The notes beneath the pieces are model-generated. The model made no database searches, had not been told where the DNA came from, and saw only the letters and a program-made list of their open reading frames with translations. A stretch of DNA of 64,000 nucleotides from Charina bottae (lineage: Eukaryota > Chordata > Lepidosauria > Squamata > Charinaidae). Below, piece by piece: positions 54,995-64,000 of this stretch (position 1 is its first letter; each line of letters begins with the position of its first letter). The DNA is taken from assembly GCA_023362775.1 (NCBI GenBank), contig JALMGJ010000002.1:109299981-109363980 (forward strand), in the 5' to 3' direction. Both the position numbers and the translations under genes were made by a program.

Positions 54995-55570
54995 ACACAC
55001 AAACTTAAAGATTCGTTATTATCTGAACGGAAGGAAATACCGAAAGAGTTGAGTACTGCCCCATATGGAATGACATTCAAATGCTTAACATCCACATTGC
55101 AGGTACTTCTGCAATCCTCACTCTGATTCTTCTTAAAACTTAAGCTATACTTGACTTTATTTATCTGATAAAGTATAAATTATATTATCTGGTAAATTTG
55201 TGGGACTGTGCTATGATTTGGCAAAAAAAGCGGTCTCATGATTGTCATAAATGATTTCCAGTTGCTAACACCCTCAATGATATTGAGATACCAACAAGGT
55301 ACTGTATATTGCCATACTCCCATACTAGCTGGTGGAGTAAAATGAAAACCAAGCTGTATTATGGGTCAAGACAATGGAGAGTTCCTTCTGTAGGAAGCCC
55401 AGAATGATTCTGCATTCCATTCTCAATGAGAAGCCACATCATTGCTCTAGCATTATATTCATCAGTAGTTTATACAATACTGCAGAGAGAGATGTGAGTG
55501 AAGCCACAGTATCCTGGAAATGAATTGAGATCCTGCAATATCCCATGTGATTAGCTGCAGACAATGGATG
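54995..55570. other. Unassigned sequence
   Basis: No supported gene or repeat seen. Confidence 0.35.
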
Positions 55571-55575
55571 ACTTG

Positions 55576-55577
<2 letters not shown>

Positions 55578-55614
<37 letters not shown>
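55578..55614. repeat. (TAA)n microsatellite
   Basis: About 12 perfect AAT units adjoining the 3' end of the R4/Dong-like fragment. It may be the element's target or its tail. Confidence 0.95.
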
Positions 55615-55915
55615 CCCTTCACACCCCTATGGGTGGTATGCGTCTTCCTCAATCTCGGGTCTTCTACCAGAGGCATGGGAGTGTGAGGGTTCTGCACAGT
55701 ATTTTAGCTGTTCCTAGCACTGCACTCTTCTGGACAGAGAGCTCTGATGTTGCTCCTGGAATTTGTTGGAGCCACTCTCCCAGCTTAGGAGTCACAGCCC
55801 CTATTCCCCCCACCACCACTGGGACCACTTTGGCCTTCACTTTCCACATCCTCTGTAGTTCCTCCTTCAGGCCCTGGTACTTCTCCAGCTTCTCATAATC
55901 CTTCTTCCTGATATA
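55615..55915 (-). pseudogene. R4/Dong-like LINE C-terminal fragment
   Basis: A minus-strand frame with KKDYEKLEKYQGLKEELQRM, WKVKAKVVPVVVGGIGAVTP, LGEWLQQIPGATSELSVQKS and AVLGTAKILCRTL. This resembles the C-terminal block (WKxKxxVVPVVIGALGxxxK...QKxALLGTARILR) of LINEs often assigned to R4/Dong or related groups. Dong-type elements are known to insert at TAA repeats, which fits the (TAA)n flank. RT is absent. The clade name is inference. Confidence 0.65.
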
Positions 55916-55919
55916 TTGA

Positions 55920-57490
55920 GATATAGATGTACATAGATGTAGATATATAGTAAGAGCATCTTGGGTTTGAAAAAAATAATATCTGAACACTTTTTATACT
56001 TACTCTATTAATTCACTGGCCTAATGAGGCCATCTTTTAAATTATTTAGAAAGGTTTTTAAAAATTTATCATTGGCAACATAGGCAGCCCAACTGACCTT
56101 TGCCTTTTCATAAGAAAACTGCCCCCTTCATGAAACATTTATAGGAAAGCTTCCTCTAAAGATGTCCTTATCTACTGCAACCATCATGTGGAAGTCTCTT
56201 GGGAGCGCTAAGCAGATCAGTGCCTTTAAAAAGTCATATCTTGACTTACTCTGTCTAAAGTTTTGAGAATATCAATAGCTAGGTTGCTAAATCAAATGTA
56301 AACTTCCACAACAGAGGCATTTAAACATTTCCTGCAGAGATTGGCCTGAAAGGACTATTATAATATTTACCCTTTTCAAAACTCCTTAATTGCATAGCTC
56401 TTCTGTACAAGTCATTTTTAAACAGGAATTTGGGATGTCAAGTATGGGCATACTGCTAACCATAAGAAAAAATGAATTGTGCTTCTGATTTTGGTTATTC
56501 AAATTTTTTTTTAGAAAAAAAGATAAACAAAGTTATTGTTGTTGGTAGATCTCTTATAATAATGGAAATCTGTGAACAAGGCAAATAGGTAAGAGTGCCT
56601 TTCACCTCATCTCGAAATAATATACTTGGGGATGAGGACCAGTTCAGATTATTTTCTAATAAATGCTGAAAGCTCCAGGACAGAATCTCACATCCCTTCA
56701 CTAGCTGGAACCCCTTGTTTTCATCAAAGGCAGCTGTGGATATTTCCCAGTTCATTCCTTTCATGGGTAGGTATATATTGAGGCTCAAAATACTTAAGGC
56801 GTTCACAAAATATAAGGGGTTTAAATAACATAATGCCTGGAAATAGTTTGATGGTACACCTTATCAGTAGCTTGGATAAAACCTAAGTTTCTGAATAATT
56901 GCCAATAATATTTCAACTAAGATATCATCCTTGGCATACAACTATTTATCTTCCCTTCTCCTGGTGTTAGAAAAAGAGAAGCATTTTATACTGGAAAGCA
57001 GAGGGGAAAAAAGGGCACACCACTTAAACCTCCTCGCCATTAGAGTCAGGTTGTAATCAACAGTTACTACCCATCATTGTTGCTCTAGTTGTAGTTAGCT
57101 GAAAACTAGTACTAAAGGGTTAGGGAACCTACGACCCTACATAGGAAAAATGCAATTCTCCATGGGATGGGCATCAATACATTTGAGTAAGAAATATCTT
57201 CACATATGAAGGCTTTGTTTGGTTTTTAAGTTTCAATATTAGAGTCTCACAGATTATACAGAAATAGATAGATTAAAATTCTGATGCCTTTCTGTTTTAT
57301 GGCAAAAGAACATTAAAGAGAGAGAGATTATTTTCAGGGAATTAAACTTCTAGAATAGGAAATAAGACATTTTTTCTTTCTTTTCTTATTTTTCCCCCCA
57401 CAAAACCATTTCTTCCCATGAATAGAGTTCCAAGAATCTTTGCAAATGCACATCATGAATCTTCTGTGAGGGAAAAGTGGTTTTTTCCAG
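55920..57490. other. Unassigned sequence
   Basis: About 1.6 kb with no supported gene or repeat. Confidence 0.35.
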
Positions 57491-57498
57491 TGCACTTA

Positions 57499-57673
57499 TT
57501 TATTTATTTATTAAATTTCTATGACCGCCCATCTCCCCCTCAAGGAGGGACTCTGGGCGGTCTTGCTGGACTCTTGCTTGCTTTGCTTATAAGATATTTT
57601 AATGCCACAACACAAGCAGTATACAAGTCCCAGTACAAACAACAGAACTTCCTTGATCTTCATAATGTTAGTT
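57499..57673 (-). mobile_element. Short L2 insertion with extra inverted sequence at its 5' end
   Basis: An ATTT tail and the complement of the L2 terminal block ('ccgcccatctccccctcaag', 'gagggactctgggcgg') occupy 57499-57560. They are followed by about 23 bp of unknown origin and an 89-bp segment (57584-57672) that is an exact inverted copy of 58201-58289. ACTTA flanks the whole unit (57494-57498 and 57674-57678), a possible 5-bp target duplication that would place the inverted copy inside the insertion. Confidence 0.75.
57584..57672 (+). repeat. Perfect 89-bp inverted repeat, left arm
   Basis: Begins tgcttataagatatt and ends cataatgttagt. It is the exact reverse complement of 58201-58289. 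The arms are separated by 528 bp. Confidence 0.97.
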
Positions 57674-57679
57674 ACTTAG

Positions 57680-58200
57680 CAAGCAAATCAGGTATAACCT
57701 GTATTTGGACATCTTAAATGGTATGCGTTTGGGTGTTAAAACTGAAAATAGGGCATTTTGTTCTGCAATACATCTTATTGTAATGGCACCATCATTAAGA
57801 TTTATCAGATGTTGACCTGTTGCCTATAAAATAAAATCAGTTCTTAAGAATGTTTTCCCAATTGTGTTCATTTCATGTTTGTAGAAATGTCTCTGTATGT
57901 CTGGGTGGAGCATATCCATTTAGAACAATCTTCTCCACCTGCTGTTATGCTGAAATATGCAGACTGAGGATTCCAAGAGTTAGAATACCAAGACATTTGG
58001 AGGGCATCAAACTGGGGAATACTGATTTAGATCATACCCACTTAATGATGGGAAATCTGTTGAACTATGTACTTAAAGATGGGTAGAATTGAGTGATGAA
58101 TGAGTATCATCCCTAATTTCCCCTTTACTCTTGTTTCTTTCGGAAACTATTTCTAAAACTCTTAGGACCATGTTTTGCCCTCTGGTTTCCCAACCCTTTC
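57680..58200. other. Unassigned spacer between inverted-repeat arms
   Basis: No repeat recognised apart from a faint hAT-MITE-like stretch near 57960-58020 ('attccaagagttagaatacc'). Confidence 0.35.
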
Positions 58201-58289
58201 ACTAACATTATGAAGATCAAGGAAGTTCTGTTGTTTGTACTGGGACTTGTATACTGCTTGTGTTGTGGCATTAAAATATCTTATAAGCA
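58201..58289 (-). repeat. Perfect 89-bp inverted repeat, right arm
   Basis: Exact reverse complement of 57584-57672. No TE landmark is seen in this arm, so it is probably the resident source sequence. A chance open frame (58210-58416) overlaps it. Confidence 0.97.
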
Positions 58290-59980
58290 GGCCTTCTTTG
58301 CAGTGGTATTCCATTCTGTGAAATTAACTTCGTCCCATATTGGGGAGTTTTCTACCATGATTTGTTTTGGATACATAGTAAAAATCCTTCTCTTCATTCA
58401 GCTTTTCTCTGTATGAATGTTTTGTGTGAATGACATTTTCCTTCTACAAACCTTCTAAAATGTTTATGTTTTGAATAATTTATTGTAATGTATATACAAT
58501 AAATACTTTTTTTCTCTTTTCTCTGAATATTCTCTGTAGTGCTTTGAGATGTATTTGACAAAAATGGTACAAAAATTGATTGATTGATTGATTGATTGAA
58601 TGTCTGTTATCTAAGCATATCAAACAGTTGGGTTTGATTAGGGCCACCAAAATGCTATAAAAGAGTGTGTGAGCTTTCAAGCTCTTTTGTAGATTGAACT
58701 GATACAGTTCTGGTAAGTATATGAGATTGTGCATGGATGCAGAAAGGGTGAAAATAAGATTCCAGTTGGAATCTCCAATAGAAGAGAATTGGGGTAGGGG
58801 TAGGAAGAAGGGAGAATGAAAGGAACCACAGCACTTCTGTGAATTAACATCACTCCTTCCTCAGCATTCCATGGAACCATGCCTAAGCAGCCTTCTGAGA
58901 AAAGGTCTTAGAAGGTTGATTGACTGGGAATATCCCACTTCTGCTTGTGCACAGATCCCATAGGCTATTCAAACTGACAATCACTTGAGGAATTTTAATT
59001 ATTATAGAGATTGTACTTAAGAAGGGGACTAATATTGGAGAGGGCCAGGCTAAATGTCAATATTTAGCCATTGCAAACATCATTGTTCCTGAACTAGAGA
59101 GAGAAGGAAAGGGCAAACATATCCCTTATCTCTTTCAGTTTTAATGAAGTTATCCTTTCTGACGTAACTTGTACTTACAAGTTATCCTTCTTCAATGTAA
59201 CTTATTCTACATTATGTTTAATTTGTTGTGATTCTGAAAAAAGAATCTGTGTTTTCTACACTAAGCACACTCAGGACAGGAAACACACATACTTAATTGT
59301 AATTGTTGATAAAATTCCACATGCTGATGAAGTTTAGGGATTTTCTAAGATAGAGTAATCTATCACAGATTTCTATAGGAGGGAGTTTCCAAGATCTCCC
59401 CAAACAGAGTCTACTGTAGCACAGATAGTTCACTGGTTTATTCTGGTTCAAAATCTACATAAAACCTCATTTGTTTGAGAGAGATGAATCTTGAAACAAA
59501 CAAAAATCTTCTTTAGAAAGTATTATAGAAATTTTTTTACACTTGGATAAAACAATAAGGCATATTAAGTAATCAGAAACATTGGGAAAGTTATCTAGAC
59601 AAGGACATTGGGGAAATTTGTGCAAAAATATGTTTGAAAGAATTACATTTAAAAAGGATTTAGAGGCTGTTTGGTACAAAAACGTCCTACATTATGGGAA
59701 GTTACCTATGATGAACAGATTGGAGTTTCTGAAAATACATTTTTTAAAAATGAATAAACTCCTCCCAAATGGACCAGAATACTGCTTAACTAACTGAAGC
59801 AGTAAAACAAACTGGGTTCACATAACATGTTTGTCTATGTGCTTGCATATGAGGTATTTACAGCCTACACTAAGCTGTGAATCCCATAGAATTGACAGAG
59901 ATTATTCATATGGAATTGTCACATACAATATATGAGAAACCAGAATAGTAGTTCTTGGTTTATTTAAAACTATCTATCCA
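58290..59980. other. Unassigned sequence with a short (ATTG)n tract
   Basis: A (TGAT)n run lies at 58575-58598. Otherwise no gene or repeat is supported. Confidence 0.35.
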
Positions 59981-60123
59981 AAGGGGTTCTGGTGGGGAAT
60001 ATGGCCGACTGAACAACCTTGTCCGTGAGCTCTGGACAGAACTGACAATGCATTGTTTTTTTTCCCGGTCTCAGGTTTTTACCTGAAGCCCAGAGCTTTT
60101 TCAAGAGTTAAGAAAAAGCTCGG

Positions 60124-60156
<33 letters not shown>

Positions 60157-60272
60157 TTTGTTTATTTATTACATTTATATCCCGCCCATCTCCCCCAAAA
60201 GGAGGGACCCTGGGCGGTTCACAACAAATTTAAAAGAATTAAAACAATAAATATCAATAATAACAATATAAA

Positions 60273-60274
<2 letters not shown>

Positions 60275-60352
<78 letters not shown>

Positions 60353-60395
60353 GACACAGACACAGACACAGACACAGACACAGACACAGACACAG

Positions 60396-60427
<32 letters not shown>

Positions 60428-60494
60428 ATACACATACACATACACATATACACATATACACATATACACATATACACATATACACATATATACA
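60275..60494. repeat. Complex CA-based microsatellite, 220 bp
   Basis: Consecutive blocks of (CA)n, (TA)n, (CA)n, (CACAGA)n, (CA)n, (CATACA)n and (CACATATA)n, showing stepwise conversion from one motif to the next. It expanded inside the L2 3' UTR. Cys/Val/Tyr-rich frames here are artefacts. Confidence 0.97.
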
Positions 60495-60563
60495 GCATCA
60501 TATAATTTGATCCAAAAGTGGTAGATCTTATTCCACTGATCAACAAGGCTGGTTGAAACAGAT

Positions 60564-60773
60564 CTAAGGGGCCAGCCAACCCCAAGACTGGCTATTCCCC
60601 TCCCCTCCCCACGCCTGATGACATAGCCAGGTCTTCAAGTTTTTTCTAAAGTCCAGGAGAGAGGGGGCCGATCTTATTTCCCGGGGAAGAATATTCCAAA
60701 GGGCAGGGGCTACTGCAGAGAGCCTCCTAGACCCCGTCAGGTGGAACTCTCTTGCCGACGGGGTTCGTAGCAT
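60564..60773 (-). pseudogene. L2 ORF C-terminal fragment
   Basis: Reads LSAVAPALWNILPREIRSAP, FRKNLKTWLCHQAWGGEGN and SQSWGWLAP, the terminal L2 block, intact to its stop. It has the same motifs as 1484-1681. Confidence 0.8.
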
Positions 60774-61182
60774 GCCCTCTCTGCAGGACCGGGTGGGACG
60801 GGTTGATTGATTGAATGGGGATGAGCCGGTCCTTCAGGTAACCTGGACCCATGCCATGTAGGGCTTTAAAGGTAATAACCAACACCTTGAATTATCCCAT
60901 TTCATCCTCCAAAATGTCACCTTGCAGCCTGAGAATTGCAAACAGCAAAGACCCAGTAAAAGATGACGGGAGGCTGGGAAGCCATCATTTCCAACCCACG
61001 TTTGTAGACTTAAAAGGACATTAGGTCGAGGCCCCCCCCCCATTTCTCTTCCACTCAATTTATATTTCTTTAAGTTTTCTTACCCTAAGAGCGGCTTTCT
61101 ACAACAAGAAAAAGCGGACACTCTTGGTGCCTATCATTATTTCTGGATTAATTTTTAAAACTTTTTTTTTAGTCTTTGGCTT

Positions 61183-62813
61183 TTGTTGTTGTTTATTCAT
61201 TCAGTCGCTTCCGACTCTTCGTGACTTCATGGACCTGCCCACGCCAGAGCTTCCTGTTGGCCATCACCATCCCCTGCTCCCCCACAGTCGAGTCCATCAC
61301 CTCCAGAATATCATCCATCCATCCATCTTGCCCTTGGTCGGCCCCTCTTCCTTTTGCCTTCCACTTTCCCTAGCATCAGCATCTTCTCCAGGGTATCCTG
61401 TCTTCTCATTATGTAGCCAAAGTACTTCACTTTTGCCTTTAATATCATTCCCTCAAGTGAGCAGTCTGGCTTGATTTCCTGGAGTATGGACTGGTTTGAT
61501 CTTCTTGCAGTCCAAGGCACTCTCAGAATTTTCCTCCAACACCACAGTTCAAAAGCATCTATCTTCCTTCGCTCAGCCTTCCTTATGGTCCAGCTCTCGC
61601 AGCCATAAGTTACTATGGGGAATACCATTGCTTTGACTATGCGTATCTTTGTTGTCAGTGTGATGTCTCTGCTCTTAACTATTTTATCAAGATTTGTCAT
61701 TGCTCTCCTCCCAAGAAGTAGACGTCTTCTGATTTCCTGACTGCAGTCAGCGTCTGCAGTAATCTTTGCGCCTAGAAATACAAAGTCTGTCACTGCCTCC
61801 ACTTATTCTCCCTCTATTTGCCAGTCATCCATCAAACTGGTTGCCATAATCTTGGTTTTTTTGAGGTTTAACTGCAACCCAGCTTTTGCACTTTCTTCTT
61901 TCACCTTCATCATAAGGCTCCTCAGCTCCTCCTTGCTTTCAGCCATCAAAGTGGTATCATCTGCATATCTGAGATTGTTAATGTTTCTTCCAGCAATTTT
62001 AACTCCAGCCTTGGATTCCTCAAGTCCAGCACGTCGCATGATGTGTTCTGCGTACAGGTTGAATAGGTAGTGTGAGAGTATACAGCCCTGCTGTACTCCT
62101 TTCCCAATCTTAAACCAGTCTGTTGTTCCATGGTCTGTTCTCACGTTTGCTACTTGATCATTATACAGATTCCTCAGGAGGCAGACAAGATGACTTGGTA
62201 TCCCCATACCACCAAGAACTTGCCACAGTTTGTTATGATCCACACAGTCAAAGGCTTTAGAATTGTCAATAAAACAAAAATAGATGTTTTTCTGAAACTC
62301 CCTGGCTTTCTCCATTATCCAGCGGATATTGGCAATTTGGTCTCTAGTTCCTCTGCCTTTTCTAAACCCAGCTTGTACTTCTGGCAATTCTCGCTCCATG
62401 AATTGCTGGAGTCTACCTTGCAAGATCTTGAGCATTACCTTACTGGCATGTGAAATAAGTGCCACTGTTCGATAGTTTGAACATTCTTTAGTGTTTCCTT
62501 TTTTTTGTATGGGGATATAAGTTGATTTTTTCCATTCTTCTGTTTTCCAAATTTGCTGACATATGGCATGCATCACCTTGACAGCATCATCTTACAAGAT
62601 TTTAAACAGTTCAGCTGGGATACCGTCGTCTCCTGCTGCCTTGTTATTAGCAATGCTTCTTAAGGCCCATTCAACCTCACTCTTCAGGATGTCTGGCTCT
62701 AACTCACTGACCACACCGTCAAAGCTATCCCCGATATTATTATCCTTCCTGTACAGATCTTCCGTATATTCTTGCCACAGTAAGAATAAGTAGAAGTAGA
62801 ATAAATAGAAGTA
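61183..62813 (-). mobile_element. RTE-BovB LINE, 5' truncated, nested in L1
   Basis: A minus-strand BovB of 1631 bp with a 12-bp target duplication AGTCTTTGGCTT (61171-61182 and 62814-62825). The 3' end (plus strand 'gttgttgtttattcattcag') is complete. The 5' end stops near 62779, leaving about 34 bp of A/G/T-rich filler (62780-62813) before the duplication. Its RT is interrupted by only a few stops. Confidence 0.92.
61311..62576 (-). pseudogene. BovB reverse transcriptase and C-terminal domain
   Basis: One frame with a single TAA at 61803-61805. Before the stop: YIPIQKKGNTKECSNYRTVA, VQAGFRKGRGTRDQIANIRW, FCFIDNSKAFDCVDHNKLWQ, GVQQGCILSHYLFNLYAEHI and LRYADDTTLMAES (catalytic YADD). After it: AVTDFVFLGAKITADADCSQ, MVFPIVTYGCESWTIR and FELWCWRKILRVPWTARRSN. 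A further stop or gap lies upstream near 62577. It lacks the endonuclease. Confidence 0.9.
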
Positions 62814-63096
62814 AGTCTTTGGCTTACTTCATGTCTAAATATTAAGGAGGACAGAGAATAATTAATCATCTCCCCATTACTATTTTTGTATTTAATTTGA
62901 AAGACTTAACTTTTTCCTACACGTTGAATCTACCATTTTGAGTTTTCATTTTTCTCTTCACTTTTTGTAGCTGCTGGTTAGCACATTTTTCTTTTGCCAA
63001 TTTCACTTAATAACTTTGCAAGCCTTGCATTAACCCATTATCTCCTATCTGCGTTAGTTAAGTATCCAGGGGGCGCCGTAATCTACTGCCTGAAAT

Positions 63097-63563
63097 ATGG
63101 ACGACCTTAAGGAAATCTTCTCAGAGCTTTGTTCTGGGCTTCGTTGTGATTTTAAACAGATTCCTCATGACACCCGCCAAGCCATTCTGAAAGATATTCG
63201 GGATATTGCAGAAAATATCAGTGCTAAAATGTGTCAACTGGCTGAAGACATTCTAGGGGGAGAGGAAGAAGAGGGGGATTTTTTTTTTCCTGACAGTGAG
63301 AATGGACTTTCTGAAGAAAAGCCAGGTGACGAACACACTTCACACAAGTGAAGAAGGAGTTAAAATTTGACTTGCAAGATAGTGACAAGGCTGTTTTTCT
63401 GAAGGATAGTTTTGGGAACAAATCTATGTTATGTGGGAGGTTTTCTACTGAGGAGTTTGATTTATTAAGGGGGGCAGTAGGGATGATTAATTTTTTTATG
63501 AAAAGTGCCTTATGCGTAACATGGAGACAAGTAAATGTTTTGGTATACTTTGATGTGGGATAA
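63097..63563 (+). pseudogene. Possible L1 ORF1 (frameshifted)
   Basis: ATG at 63097 opens an 84-codon frame: MDDLKEIFSELCSGLRCDFK, then helix-prone DIRDIAENISAKMCQLAEDI and an acidic stretch EEEEGDFFFPDSE. After a TGA near 63349 coding sense may continue one frame over (FLKDSFGNKSMLCGRFSTEE, 63348-63563). Amphipathic N-terminal helix plus position after an L1-like leader suggest ORF1, but no RRM motif is visible. A different unrecognised gene remains possible. Confidence 0.35.
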
Positions 63564-64000
63564 GAAATTAAGAATATGTATTTGGATTGATATTAAGGCT
63601 TGTATGATTCCATTTTTCTTTAATGATTTAAAGTTTGTTTGATCTTTTAAGATTTATAAGATATAAGAATAAGTGTTTGGATTTAGGTTTAATAGGGTTA
63701 AGATTCTCCAGCAAAGGAGATTGTTACCTTGTCATGGTGTCTTTTGCTTGTCAATATTGCTCCAGCCTCAGAAACAGTTAGGTATTCCATACCATTGTAA
63801 CATTATTCCTCAATTATTATTCCTCCTCCTCCATCTCAGTTTTAGATATTATTAGAGAGGGGTGTCAATTCAGTTGAGGATCACTTTAAATTAATATTGC
63901 AGACTGCAATGGATTCATAAGTAGTGCAAGATGAGGCTAGAGGAGGAAGCCAGAAAGCAATGGGCAAGCAGGCAGGCTTGATTCATAGCTGATGTTTTAT
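63564..64000. other. Unassigned sequence, probably within the same L1
   Basis: AT-rich with no supported ORF. The window ends before any L1 ORF2 sequence appears. Confidence 0.35.

Larger units (their letters stand above)
60130..60888 (-). mobile_element. L2 LINE 3' part nested in the L1 leader
   Basis: A minus-strand L2: tail and terminal block (60130-60220), a long microsatellite within the 3' UTR (60275-60494), then the C-terminal ORF (60564-60773) and the upstream block 'ggacccatgccatgtagggc'. GAATTAT on both sides (60123-60129 and 60889-60895) is a plausible but AT-rich 7-bp target duplication. Confidence 0.8.
59981..64000 (+). mobile_element. Probable L1 LINE 5' portion, with nested L2 and BovB, running off the window
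   Basis: Starts 'ggggttctggtggggaatat' and 'ggccgactgaacaaccttgt', the style of a vertebrate L1 leader. The same leader seems to continue at 60896-61170 and 62826-63096 after removing nested L2 (60130-60888) and BovB (61183-62813) insertions. An acidic ORF1-like frame begins at 63097. ORF2 would lie beyond 64000. The L1 identity is inferred from style and order, not from a diagnostic domain. Confidence 0.5.

Noticed and set aside
60219..60585. Cys/Val/Tyr-rich frames on the minus strand
   Set aside because: They translate the CA/TA microsatellite inside the L2 3' UTR.

Overview
The window looks like gene-poor, AT-rich intergenic or intronic DNA of a squamate reptile, most likely a lizard. 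The support is the repeat mixture: L2, CR1, L1, RTE-BovB and R4/Dong-type LINEs sit beside hAT transposons, a Ty3/Gypsy element and tRNA-derived SINEs. One SINE type has a BovB-like tail (the Sauria-SINE pattern) and another ends in repeated acctttacctt (the ACA-SINE pattern). No exon of a host protein-coding gene, no rRNA and no functional tRNA gene could be supported. Every long open frame that can be assigned belongs to a transposable element or to low-complexity sequence.

Layout. 0.1-5.1 kb: a hAT MITE, then a long L2 LINE on the minus strand (about 0.83-4.65 kb) with two nested L2 fragments and an internal 326-bp tandem duplication, then a possible LTR. 5.2-8.1 kb: a foldback element split by an L1 3' end, then a 2.1-kb L1-derived insertion with a 17-bp target-site duplication (TSD). 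8.1-24.5 kb: mostly unassigned sequence dotted with L2/CR1/L1 3' ends, SINEs, a TIR-type MITE pair and microsatellites. 24.6-30.3 kb: a hAT transposase pseudogene split by a 4.07-kb Gypsy element (25195-29264, TSD CCAAT) with an inverted integrase segment, a mostly deleted gag and a repeat-rich 1.34-kb LTR. 30.3-36.7 kb: BovB fragments, one carrying a 2.08-kb LINE flanked by an unusually long 65-bp TSD, followed by an L1 tail inserted in an LTR-like segment. 39.7-44.5 kb: SINEs around a BovB copy (40222-43744, TSD ATGGTTATCCTT) with an inverted 5' end and a 455-bp solo LTR (TSD AGAAC) in its ORF. 44.5-60 kb: mostly unassigned DNA with SINEs, a short L2-derived element, an R4/Dong tail at a TAA tract, and a perfect 89-bp inverted repeat beside a short L2 insertion. 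60-64 kb: the 5' part of an L1 carrying nested L2 and BovB copies.

The sequence therefore reads as layered insertions whose order can often be fixed from TSDs: Gypsy into hAT, solo LTR into BovB, LINE into BovB, SINE into an old RTE fragment, and L2 plus BovB into L1. I found no previously undescribed functional system. The notable signals are structural: rearranged retroelement copies, long or perfect duplications at insertion sites, and a candidate short L2-derived family. Family names rest on remembered motifs and tails, not on a database search.
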